This document shows positions 1-5,938 of a DNA stretch of 8,115 nt, in pieces. A model generated the notes under the pieces. It searched no databases. It had not been told where the DNA came from and saw nothing but the letters and a program-made list of their open reading frames with translations. The stretch is from Pyrinomonadaceae bacterium (GTDB taxonomy: Bacteria > Acidobacteriota > Blastocatellia > Pyrinomonadales > Pyrinomonadaceae). The stretch lies in the NCBI GenBank assembly GCA_025929655.1, contig JAICPV010000078.1, positions 1-8,115 on the forward strand, in the 5' to 3' direction. The translations under genes and the position numbers were made by a program. Numbering within the stretch: the first letter of the stretch is position 1; each line of letters begins with the position of its first letter.

Positions 1-96
1 AATTAATAATCTAGCGTAACGGCGGGCGTTCGGCAACCAAAGCGAGAAAGATGATGGAAAGGGAAAACAAAGCGGAGGCGCGAAAACCCCGATTCG

Positions 97-124
97 GGAA
101 CAAAGTGCCCGTTTGGGTGTCTAA
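97..124 (+). promoter_or_regulatory. Putative ECF (sigma-E-like) promoter of the sigma factor gene
   Basis: GGAAC at 97-101 is followed, 18 bases on, by TCTAA at 120-124 (GTCTAA if 119 is included). This is the arrangement of the classical RpoE-type promoter (GGAACTT, 16 bases, TCTRA). It lies about 70-95 bases ahead of the ECF sigma gene, so the simplest reading is self-activation by the sigma factor. Transcription would begin near 130, giving a leader of about 60 bases. A TATAAT string at 125-130 overlaps the downstream edge and could be a housekeeping -10, but I see no fitting -35 for it. Confidence 0.55.
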
Positions 125-152
125 TATAATAAGCCGCCCGAATTGCGGCCGA

Positions 153-174
153 GTGTTTTGCAAAACGTGTTTTG
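153..174. repeat. Palindrome and direct repeat in the leader of the sigma gene
   Basis: GTTTTGCAAAAC at 155-166 is a perfect 12-base palindrome. A further GTTTTG at 169-174 makes a second inverted pair with CAAAAC at 161-166, and GTGTTTTG occurs twice (153-160 and 167-174). The cluster lies between the predicted ECF promoter and the sigma start codon, so it could be a regulator-binding site or a small RNA hairpin in the leader. No regulator is identified. Confidence 0.4.
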
Positions 175-192
175 AAAAAGTTTTAGCGTGGA

Positions 193-843
193 GTGTTTCT
201 GGGTAGGTCATTAACATTCGACGAGACCGAAAGAGCAGCCGCCGAATTGGCAGGCTTGCCGGTCAACGTCCAAAATTCAGCCCTCGGATTCGTCGAGCGG
301 TTGAAGGCTGGAGACCCCGAAGCTTTCGACATGATGGTTGAAAAGTTTGCCGGCGATATCTTCGGGCTGGCGTTCCGGCTCACTCAGAGCCGCGAAGACG
401 CGAACGATATCACGCAGGAAACGTTCTTAAGCTCGGTTCGCGGGATCGCAAGCTTTCGAGGCGACGCAGAATTGAAAACATGGCTCTTTCGGATCACCGT
501 GAACCACGCACGGAACCGGTTCCGATGGTGGAAGCGGCGGATGTTCGACCGGACGATTTCGCTCGATGCGGCGCTAGGCGATAACGATGCGGTCCAGGCG
601 GACAGGATCGCCGACAGGGGCCGGGACCCGGAGCAGATCGCGGTCGAGCACGAACGGCAATCTGCCGTGTTTCGCGAACTGGGCAGGCTTCCCCACTCAT
701 ATCGCGAGGCAGTGGTGCTCTGCGATGTCGAAGGCTACAGTTACGGCGAGATCGCCGAAATGCTCGGCATCGGTATAGGGACAGTGAAATCCAGGATCGC
801 GCGGGGACGGGGCATTCTGAAGGAAAAGCTCAGGGATTTTTGA
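193..843 (+). CDS. ECF-type RNA polymerase sigma factor (sigma-70 family)
   Basis: A 216-residue ECF sigma factor that would direct RNA polymerase to a dedicated promoter set. Region 2 covers about residues 36-112, including DITQETFL (72-79), the core-binding and -10 recognition part, and the KTWLFRITVNHARNRFR stretch near 95-111. A charged linker (about 113-155) leads to region 4 (about 158-213), whose helix-turn-helix contains YSYGEIAEMLGI and IGTVKSR and would read the -35 element. Start: GTG at 193 is chosen because an in-frame TAG at 184-186 blocks extension, and the first ATG (331) would cut into region 2. No clear Shine-Dalgarno is visible, so a TTG at 247 cannot be excluded. The first 30 or so residues are not part of the conserved fold. 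The anti-sigma gene follows on the same strand, supporting an operon and control by membrane sequestration. Length is slightly above the usual ECF size because of the N-terminal extension. Confidence 0.93.
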   Translation: MFLGRSLTFDETERAAAELAGLPVNVQNSALGFVERLKAGDPEAFDMMVEKFAGDIFGLAFRLTQSREDANDITQETFLSSVRGIASFRGDAELKTWLFRITVNHARNRFRWWKRRMFDRTISLDAALGDNDAVQADRIADRGRDPEQIAVEHERQSAVFRELGRLPHSYREAVVLCDVEGYSYGEIAEMLGIGIGTVKSRIARGRGILKEKLRDF

Positions 844-845
844 AA

Positions 846-1009
846 ATTTGCGAATGGTTGACTCGCCCCGGTTGAAGACTTTTGAAGACAAAACGATCGG
901 TGCCAAACGATTAGTCAAAAGAAGTGGTTTAGCCCGATTCCGGGAACGGACTAACATTCCGAAAGCTGGGAACGGGCATGATGCCGGGGCGAGTGAGCCA
1001 TTCGCAGAT
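846..1009. repeat. 26-base imperfect inverted repeat bracketing the sigma/anti-sigma spacer
   Basis: The arm at 846-871 is complementary to the arm at 984-1009, with one true mismatch (860/995) and two G-T positions (848/1007, 858/997) that would still pair as G-U in RNA. The central block ACTCGCCCCGG (861-871) against CCGGGGCGAGT (984-994) is perfect. The arms begin three bases after the sigma stop codon and end 16 bases before the preferred anti-sigma start at 1026. The 112-base interior holds smaller pairings, for example CCCG (933-936) with CGGG (941-944) and TTAGTC (911-916) with GACTAA (949-954), and two copies of GGGAACGG. It may be a structured intercistronic RNA or the remains of a small MITE-like insert. 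I see no target-site duplication. Confidence 0.7.
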
Positions 1010-1025
1010 GGAATTAAAAAGAAAT

Positions 1026-1829
1026 ATGAAATGCCGAGATCTAAGATCAGAATTGCAGGAGCTTGCGGACGGTTCGCTGTCGGATGAGCGAACGGCGGTG
1101 ATCTCCGGGCATTTGCCGGCATGCCCGCTTTGCCGGGACGAGCTGGCTTTTTTACGCTCGCTTCGAAATGATTTGCGTGCCCTTCCACGGCCTGAGATCG
1201 GCAAGCGTTCGTTCACACGCTTGAAAGCGCTGATCGCCGCGGAGTTGTCGCCGGTTTACGGGTATCCGTCGTTCCGGCTCCTGGAGGAACCAAAGAACTG
1301 GTGGCAGAAATGGTTCATGCCGACCGCGGCGGGTACCTTGGCATCGGTGGTATTGGGTATCTCGCTGTTGGGGCTGATCCTCATTCCTGCGAACGTACCG
1401 AATCTCGCGGAAGTCCGCAGCGAGGAAATGAAGAACAAGGATGCCTTGTATCCATTATTTGGTGACCATTTCATCACGCCTCGTGAATTCGCTCTTTCCC
1501 GGGGCGACGTATCCCCCGAATCGCCAAGCATAAATCCGGCGGGTACGCTGGTCGAGATGGCCAACTTCAATACGCGAAGTTCGCATAGGGACGAAGAGGT
1601 TGTAGTGGTGGCGGACGTTTACAGCGACGGTGAGGCGAGGATCGCGGATGTGGTCGAATCGTCCACCGACAAAAGAAGAATGGAGCGTCTCCAGGCGGCT
1701 TTTCGTGCCGACCGGATCGCTCCGCCCTTTGTTCCGGCCACGCTCGATAACAGAAACGAGGTCGTCCGCGTTATACTGAAATTCCAAAACGTCAACGTAA
1801 ACATCGACGCCGATAATTCATTCCGATAG
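1026..1829 (+). CDS. Membrane-bound zinc-finger anti-sigma factor with TonB-C-like periplasmic domain
   Basis: Probable anti-sigma factor for the preceding ECF sigma factor: it would hold the sigma factor at the membrane until an envelope signal releases it. With the start at 1026 the protein has 267 residues. The N-terminal anti-sigma zinc domain shows Cys3 and the HxxxCxxC signature (His29, Cys33, Cys36). A single hydrophobic segment at about 101-121 follows. The outer part (about 190-260) has a pattern of strands, a DG turn, a helix with LQAAFRADR, a PA motif (FVPAT) and a terminal strand VRVILKF, resembling the C-terminal fold of TonB-type proteins; this is inference by pattern only. Start: zinc-domain anti-sigma factors usually begin just ahead of the first Cys, which favours ATG 1026. 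ATGs at 978 and 1008 are in frame but lie in the inverted repeat arm or its loop, and none has a convincing ribosome site. Confidence 0.82.
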   Translation: MKCRDLRSELQELADGSLSDERTAVISGHLPACPLCRDELAFLRSLRNDLRALPRPEIGKRSFTRLKALIAAELSPVYGYPSFRLLEEPKNWWQKWFMPTAAGTLASVVLGISLLGLILIPANVPNLAEVRSEEMKNKDALYPLFGDHFITPREFALSRGDVSPESPSINPAGTLVEMANFNTRSSHRDEEVVVVADVYSDGEARIADVVESSTDKRRMERLQAAFRADRIAPPFVPATLDNRNEVVRVILKFQNVNVNIDADNSFR

Positions 1830-1831
1830 AC

Positions 1832-3244
1832 CTAAGGTTTGTCCGCGACCTTATCGATCTCGGTCTTCAATTTCGTAGCCAGCGCCCGGTCGATCCCGAC
1901 CAGGATATTGTATTGTTCGGTAGCGCCTGTCTTGTCGTTCTTTTGCAGCTGGACCATCCCGATATTGTACCGGGCCCGCGCAAAACGTGGGCTCATCTCC
2001 AAACACTTGGCATACGCCGCTATCGCCTTTTCCAACTGGTTGTCTGCGAAATACGCATTCCCCAGAAGATAAAATCCATCCGAATAGGTCGGGTTCTCGG
2101 CTGTGAATGCCTCCAGCCCGACAACCGCCTGCTTGTAGAACCTGGTGGCTTCGGTCGGTTTGTTCAGCAGGTCGTGTGCCCTTCCGAGATAGAAATACGT
2201 TTCGCCATCATTGGGCTGAAGTTTCAGTGCGTTGTTGCAAGCGGATATCGCGAGCTCCGGCTTTTGCAGGTCATTATATGCCCGGCAAAGATTTGTATAG
2301 GCCATCGACCGGTCCGGGCTGAAACGAATGCCCGCCTGCGCGGCCTGCACCGCCTCTTCGTGTCGGCCGGCGAGGCTGTAGTACCAGCTCGCGTCGGTAT
2401 AGAGCTCTCCATCATTGGCGAACTGCTTTATCGCTTTTCTCGTAATGTCGATCGCGTCCGTGAACCGGCTTTGCGATCGATACATGTCGGATAGTGTTCG
2501 ATAAATATCCCGCCTGTCGGGCTTAACCTCGATGACCTTAAGCAGCGCGACTTCGGCCTGGGGTGCCTTTCCTTGCTTTGTATAAGCATCCGCGAGGAGA
2601 AGTTGAGCCTCGGCAAAATTTTGCGTACCTACCTTCACGGCCCTTTCGGCGAAAACGATCTGATTGTCGAGATCGCCTTTTGACGCATACAACTGCGCCA
2701 TCGCGTACAGTATGTTCCCGTCGTTCGGCGAGGCAGCTGACAGCTTTTGATAGATTGCGAGGGCCCCGTCATAATCCTTTAGCAAAAGGCTTACATCGCC
2801 CGCCAGCTTTAGATACTGGACATTACTTGGTTCCGCTTCGACCACTCTTCGAATGTCGGCTATCGCGCCCTCGTAATCCTTCCGCTCGTACTGGACGTTC
2901 GCCCTGATCCGGTACAACTCCAGCAGAGGCTTATATTTAAGCGCTTCCGCGCGGTTCAGATGCTCGAGAGCGGCGTCATATTCCTTGAGGAAATAGTGGG
3001 CGTATCCCTTCAAAAAATGCGACTCGTCGCTTTCTTGGTCAAATTTTATCGATTCCTCGAACTTGGCGACCGCGTCCCGAAAGTTTTTCTGGCGAAGCAG
3101 TTTATCGCCTGCCTCGCGGGCCTTTTTCGCCTTACCCGTGTCGCGTTTGACGCCCGATTCCTGGGCGGACGCTTCGGCAGGCACGAAGGCCAGGCCAAAA
3201 AGAATGAATCCGAGCAAAACAATTAGCTGGGCACGTAATCTCAT
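1832..3244 (-). CDS. Exported tetratricopeptide repeat (TPR) protein
   Basis: A 470-residue protein made almost wholly of TPR units, helical hairpins that normally act as protein-binding scaffolds. A signal peptide is clear: MRLRAQ, a hydrophobic core to about residue 20, and an ASA-QE cleavage site after about residue 27, so the mature protein should be periplasmic or surface-exposed. From about residue 43 to 455 I count roughly twelve 34-residue repeats with the usual G-Y-A spacing (for example YLGRAHDLLNKPTEATRFYKQA near 352-373 in its shorter core LGRAHDLLNK). Start: the ATG at 3244 has a good Shine-Dalgarno, GGGAGAG at 3256-3250, five bases away, and gives a canonical signal peptide. An in-frame ATG at 3262 overlaps the kinase stop as ATGA and would add six residues. 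It is the downstream partner of the kinase gene and may assemble a complex outside the membrane; its ligand is unknown. Confidence 0.88.
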   Translation of the reverse strand: MRLRAQLIVLLGFILFGLAFVPAEASAQESGVKRDTGKAKKAREAGDKLLRQKNFRDAVAKFEESIKFDQESDESHFLKGYAHYFLKEYDAALEHLNRAEALKYKPLLELYRIRANVQYERKDYEGAIADIRRVVEAEPSNVQYLKLAGDVSLLLKDYDGALAIYQKLSAASPNDGNILYAMAQLYASKGDLDNQIVFAERAVKVGTQNFAEAQLLLADAYTKQGKAPQAEVALLKVIEVKPDRRDIYRTLSDMYRSQSRFTDAIDITRKAIKQFANDGELYTDASWYYSLAGRHEEAVQAAQAGIRFSPDRSMAYTNLCRAYNDLQKPELAISACNNALKLQPNDGETYFYLGRAHDLLNKPTEATRFYKQAVVGLEAFTAENPTYSDGFYLLGNAYFADNQLEKAIAAYAKCLEMSPRFARARYNIGMVQLQKNDKTGATEQYNILVGIDRALATKLKTEIDKVADKP

Positions 3245-3249
3245 TGCAT

Positions 3250-3256
3250 CTCTCCC
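3250..3256 (-). promoter_or_regulatory. Ribosome binding site deciding the TPR gene start
   Basis: The minus strand reads GGGAGAG here, five bases ahead of the ATG at 3244. It lies within the six codons that separate the alternative ATG at 3262 from ATG 3244, and therefore favours the downstream start. The site sits immediately after the kinase stop codon (3259-3261), which fits re-initiation by ribosomes finishing the kinase gene. Confidence 0.6.
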
Positions 3257-3258
3257 GA

Positions 3259-5223
3259 TCATTGCAAAATGATCTTCCTGTCGCGCGTCGAAGAGGGTTT
3301 CGGCGTTGGTTTGGACGCTGTACTGGGCTGGCGCGTCGTCGGCGTGTTTCGCGGCTGTGCAGGCCTTGTGTTCGGCCCGGCTTGCTGCGGCTGCGCATCA
3401 ACCTGTGGTTCAGGTTCCGGCGTCGGTACCACGGTCAGCACGTCGGCGTTGGAAGAATTCGACGAGCCGTTAGCGTCAGTCACCACGGCCGTGTTTCCCT
3501 CGTCAGAATTCGAATTCGACTGTGCATAGACATCGAACGTCGGTTCCGGGCTGGGCTCGGCCGACGGAACGGGCGATTCCTCCGCTTCCGGAGCTATTGC
3601 GTAATAATTATTATAATAATACCAGCCTCCGCCTATCGCGCCAGCCGCGAGTACGAAAAGCACTGCGACCGCTGCTACCGCCGCGAACACCTTTCCGCCT
3701 GAGCCTTTCTTTGCCGGTGCAGGCCGCGCCGGGGCGGCAGAGGCCGGTGCCGCCTCGGCAATCGCAGCGCCATTAGAGCTGGTCGAAGCCGAAGATTCAA
3801 AACCTGCAGCAGCAGTTCCCTGTTCGTGAAGATCGGATGAATAATAGTTTGTTTCGTTATTCGGCAGAACCGCTGGCTCTTCAACGTCGGAAAACGAGCC
3901 GATCGGCATGGTTGCGTTCGGGTCGAACGAAGCATTCGTCTCTGCAAAGTTCTCGTTTGCCGGTGAGTCGGCCCGCTGTTCGGCATAGCTGGGCTGCTCA
4001 TACCCGGGAACATCCGGTGCGGCAGGAGTCGGAAGCGAATTGCTGCCGGCCAGAAACACTTCAGTTTTGACGTCGGCCTGTTTCGACTGGGAAACAAAGC
4101 CGTCGTCAGCCGGTAAAGGCTCTGGATCGAAAGCTATCGTCGCGTTCGGATCGAACGCCTTCGGCTGAGGCTGGCTAACCAGATTGGTAGGCGCCTCGGA
4201 GGATGAAGAAGCGCCGGACAACGCTGTTGGTACACTAACAGCGGGGCTCATCGCATAGTCCATCACCTCGGTCTTTTCCATCGACGGAAGCGCGACCGGA
4301 ACGGAATCGGAAACGGAAGTCCCGTCCGCGCTCATTACGACAGTCTTCGCGCCCATCGCTTCCTGCATCTGCGCGTAGCTTTTGCGCATCGCCTTCTGCA
4401 TCTCTCGCGCTGTCCCGTACCGTTTTTCCTGGCTGACCTCCATCCCCTTTAGGATCACTTCGGAAACCGCCGCCGGTATCTCTGCATTCAGTTCGGAAGG
4501 CGACGTGATCGGATCCGGTTGGCCATTCAGCATCTCATCCGCACGCGAAAGTGCGTCAGGCGGAACTGTATTCGTCAAGAGCTGATACAACGTCGCCGAA
4601 AGTGAATATAGATCACTTTTCGGGCTGGTTCCGATGCCGCGAATCTGTTCCATCGGCGCGTAATGGGGCGTGTACCCGACGACGCTTCCCGTGCTGCCGG
4701 AACTGCTGCCGGATTCGATCTTAGTTTGGCCAGTCGAATTCTTACTCAAACCGAAATCCAGGAGGATCACGTGATTCTCGTCTGTGAGTTTGAGATTTTG
4801 CGGCTTGATGTCCCGATGGATGATCGGCGGCTCGTGCGAATGCAAATACGAAAGCGCATCCAGCAGCTGGTCCGCCCAAAACATAACCCAGCTCATTGGA
4901 AATGGTTTTTGAGCAGCTTCGAGCCTCTTCGAAAGATCATCTCCGGAGATATGCTCCATCACCAGGTATTGCTCTTCGCCTTCGCTAAAATGGTCGCTTA
5001 CCTTCGGAAGTACGGGATGACGCATTCGCGCTAAGATCCGGGCCTCGCGTTCGAATGCGTTGCTGAGCATTTCGTCACCCGCAAAAAACGTGCGCTTCAG
5101 CGCGACCGCGCTTCCCAAACGCTGATCGACGGCAAGATAGACTTCACCCATTCCCCCTTTTCCGATCAAATGCACGATCAAATAACGGTTTTGGATCAAC
5201 GTGTTTTGCGCAAGAGGTTTCAT
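3259..5223 (-). CDS. Transmembrane serine/threonine protein kinase (PknB/Hanks type)
   Basis: A 654-residue receptor-like kinase that would phosphorylate Ser/Thr residues on cytoplasmic proteins. The catalytic domain occupies about residues 14-280: glycine loop GKGGMGEVY (21-29), ATP-anchoring Lys43, helix-C Glu60, catalytic HRDIKPQN (136-143, Asp138), metal-binding DFG (156-158), YAPMEQ (188-193) at the APE position and structural Asp204 in SDLYSL. All key residues are present, so it should be active. A Ser/Gly-rich activation loop lies at 162-181. A long disordered linker (about 290-508) carries five T-x-x-hydrophobic motifs and two FDPNAT repeats. One transmembrane segment spans about 511-531. 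The outer tail (532-654) is Ser/Asn/Pro-rich, with no PASTA or other sensor domain that I recognise. The ATG at 5223 lacks a clear ribosome site but starts just before the kinase fold. The stop overlaps or abuts the TPR gene, indicating one operon. No phosphatase gene is in view. Confidence 0.95.
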   Translation of the reverse strand: MKPLAQNTLIQNRYLIVHLIGKGGMGEVYLAVDQRLGSAVALKRTFFAGDEMLSNAFEREARILARMRHPVLPKVSDHFSEGEEQYLVMEHISGDDLSKRLEAAQKPFPMSWVMFWADQLLDALSYLHSHEPPIIHRDIKPQNLKLTDENHVILLDFGLSKNSTGQTKIESGSSSGSTGSVVGYTPHYAPMEQIRGIGTSPKSDLYSLSATLYQLLTNTVPPDALSRADEMLNGQPDPITSPSELNAEIPAAVSEVILKGMEVSQEKRYGTAREMQKAMRKSYAQMQEAMGAKTVVMSADGTSVSDSVPVALPSMEKTEVMDYAMSPAVSVPTALSGASSSSEAPTNLVSQPQPKAFDPNATIAFDPEPLPADDGFVSQSKQADVKTEVFLAGSNSLPTPAAPDVPGYEQPSYAEQRADSPANENFAETNASFDPNATMPIGSFSDVEEPAVLPNNETNYYSSDLHEQGTAAAGFESSASTSSNGAAIAEAAPASAAPARPAPAKKGSGGKVFAAVAAVAVLFVLAAGAIGGGWYYYNNYYAIAPEAEESPVPSAEPSPEPTFDVYAQSNSNSDEGNTAVVTDANGSSNSSNADVLTVVPTPEPEPQVDAQPQQAGPNTRPAQPRNTPTTRQPSTASKPTPKPSSTRDRKIILQ

Positions 5224-5267
5224 CGTTCAGTTTGGTTGAGAAAAAGGTGAAAAAGCCGCAACACGAT

Positions 5268-5296
5268 ATTTTGTATCAAATCGCAACAAACATCAA
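5268..5296 (-). promoter_or_regulatory. Candidate promoter of the kinase-TPR operon
   Basis: On the minus strand TTGATG (5296-5291) and CAAAAT (5273-5268) are separated by 17 bases, matching sigma-70 -35 and -10 elements at four of six positions each. A start near 5261 would give a leader of about 38 bases before the kinase ATG. TACAAA two bases earlier is a competing -10. The region is AT-rich compared with the genes around it. Confidence 0.35.
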
Positions 5297-5325
5297 TAAA
5301 GAATTGAATTTCCCGCCCCTCTCGG

Positions 5326-5835
5326 TCAAAAACGCGCGGGCGCTGTTTGCCCGCTTTTTGCGTGCTGCCAGCAATATCCTTTTGTTTTGACTCGTCGGGT
5401 GCAGGGCGTACCTTTTTTTGTTATGGCGCCGCAATAATAAACTGTCTCTTCCGATGAACGTTTTTCACGCTGGGGTTGTTCGTTTATTTCGGCTTTTGTA
5501 TTGGGCTGAGGATCGATGTTTCGCGGCAGCGGTTCGACGGCTTTTCCGGCGTCAGATGCGGTCGAACGATCAGCCGAGGGCGGCTTGAGGCTTACTTTCG
5601 TCTGTTGTGTGGGAAAACCTGCCGCATCACGGGAGTAATTCGGACCTCTGATACTCGAAGCGACAGAAAAAATGATAGCCAGGGCGCCTGCTCCGACGAT
5701 CGCTTTAGGAAGAAATTCGGCTCCCTGATGCTCGGTGGCGCAAAGCGCGCAAAATCGTCTGCTCGTCCACAATCTCCATTCGTCGCGAACGATCTTCTCC
5801 CCGCAATTGCAGCAAAACACCGGTCGATAGAGCAT
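5326..5835 (-). CDS. Small membrane protein with an N-terminal CxxC zinc ribbon and a C-terminal DUF5763-like CCCH motif
   Basis: A 169-residue protein of unknown function. An N-terminal module has Cys8/Cys11 and Cys29/Cys32, spaced like a zinc ribbon. A hydrophobic segment at about 42-62 should cross the membrane. A polar, Pro/Lys/Glu-rich linker (63-132) follows. The C-terminal module has Cys135, Cys145, Cys155 and His158 in the context CGAITKKGTPC and GYCWQH, resembling the short family I recall as DUF5763; this family name is from memory. Start: a GTG at 5850 is in frame, but a strong promoter (-10 at 5860-5855) would start the RNA at about 5848, downstream of it, so ATG 5835 is preferred. 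There is no clear Shine-Dalgarno. The gene diverges from the VWA gene and runs toward the kinase gene on the same strand, 102 bases apart. A role in metal or redox sensing or in protein binding is possible but not shown. Confidence 0.72.
   Translation of the reverse strand: MLYRPVFCCNCGEKIVRDEWRLWTSRRFCALCATEHQGAEFLPKAIVGAGALAIIFSVASSIRGPNYSRDAAGFPTQQTKVSLKPPSADRSTASDAGKAVEPLPRNIDPQPNTKAEINEQPQREKRSSEETVYYCGAITKKGTPCTRRVKTKGYCWQHAKSGQTAPARF
5328..5359 (-). terminator. GC-rich hairpin with T-runs on both sides, overlapping the stop of the small zinc protein gene
   Basis: GCGGGC (5336-5341) pairs with GCCCGC (5349-5354) around a 7-base loop. The plus strand continues with five T (5355-5359). 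The minus strand, after three bases, also runs into five T (complement of 5328-5332) that form part of the last codons and stop of the gene ending at 5326. It could end transcription of that gene before the kinase promoter, or end antisense transcripts. The three-base gap before the minus-strand T-run weakens the case. Confidence 0.4.
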
Positions 5836-5854
5836 CTTGTTCTGTAACACAGCG

Positions 5855-5883
5855 ATTATAGTTCAATTTCGGACCGCCGTTAA
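5855..5883 (-). promoter_or_regulatory. Sigma-70-type promoter of the small zinc protein gene
   Basis: The minus strand holds a perfect TATAAT (5860-5855) with TTAACG (5883-5878) 17 bases upstream, matching TTGACA at four of six positions. The predicted start, near 5848, leaves only about a dozen bases before the ATG at 5835, so the mRNA would have a very short leader. Confidence 0.55.
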
Positions 5884-5932
5884 ACGAAGCTGCATGCGTA
5901 CAACTGGTTGCGAGCAAAGGGCGTCTGACTGG

Positions 5933-5938
5933 TAACAT
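5933..5938 (+). promoter_or_regulatory. Weak candidate -10 element just before the VWA gene
   Basis: TAACAT at 5933-5938 matches four of six -10 positions. TTGCGA at 5908-5913 could be a -35, but with a long spacer of 19 bases. Transcription would begin close to the ATG at 5945, which would make the message leaderless. This is tentative. Confidence 0.22.

Noticed and set aside
11..217. 68-residue minus-strand reading frame with a hydrophobic end in the leader of the sigma gene
   Set aside because: It overlaps the predicted ECF promoter and the palindrome, has no ribosome site, shows no recognisable family, and its N-terminus runs into the sigma coding sequence.
848..1087. 79-residue plus-strand reading frame between the sigma and anti-sigma genes
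   Set aside because: Basic composition without domain pattern; it spans the inverted repeat and overlaps the anti-sigma zinc domain in another frame. Chance frame.
1913..2494. 193-residue plus-strand frame opposite the TPR gene
   Set aside because: It lies wholly antisense to a clear TPR protein with signal peptide and repeats; it is a by-product of codon bias on the coding strand.
3500..3525. Two adjacent GAATTC hexamers as a possible operator or repeat
   Set aside because: They encode the Asn-Ser repeats of the kinase's outer tail and are explained by low-complexity coding.
3595..3625. AT-rich run as a possible promoter inside the kinase gene
   Set aside because: It is codon choice for the Tyr/Asn-rich stretch WYYYNNYY just after the transmembrane segment; no -35 partner is evident.
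3244..3702. 152-residue Arg-rich plus-strand frame opposite the kinase tail
   Set aside because: Complement of low-complexity Pro/Ser/Asn codons; the Arg/Gly-rich composition is what such antisense frames give.
5412..5419. Run of seven T (A on the coding strand) in the small zinc protein gene as a possible frameshift site or sequencing error
   Set aside because: The run encodes Lys-Lys in the motif TKKGTPC, and the frame stays open with the expected Cys/His residues on both sides, so neither a frameshift nor an error is needed.
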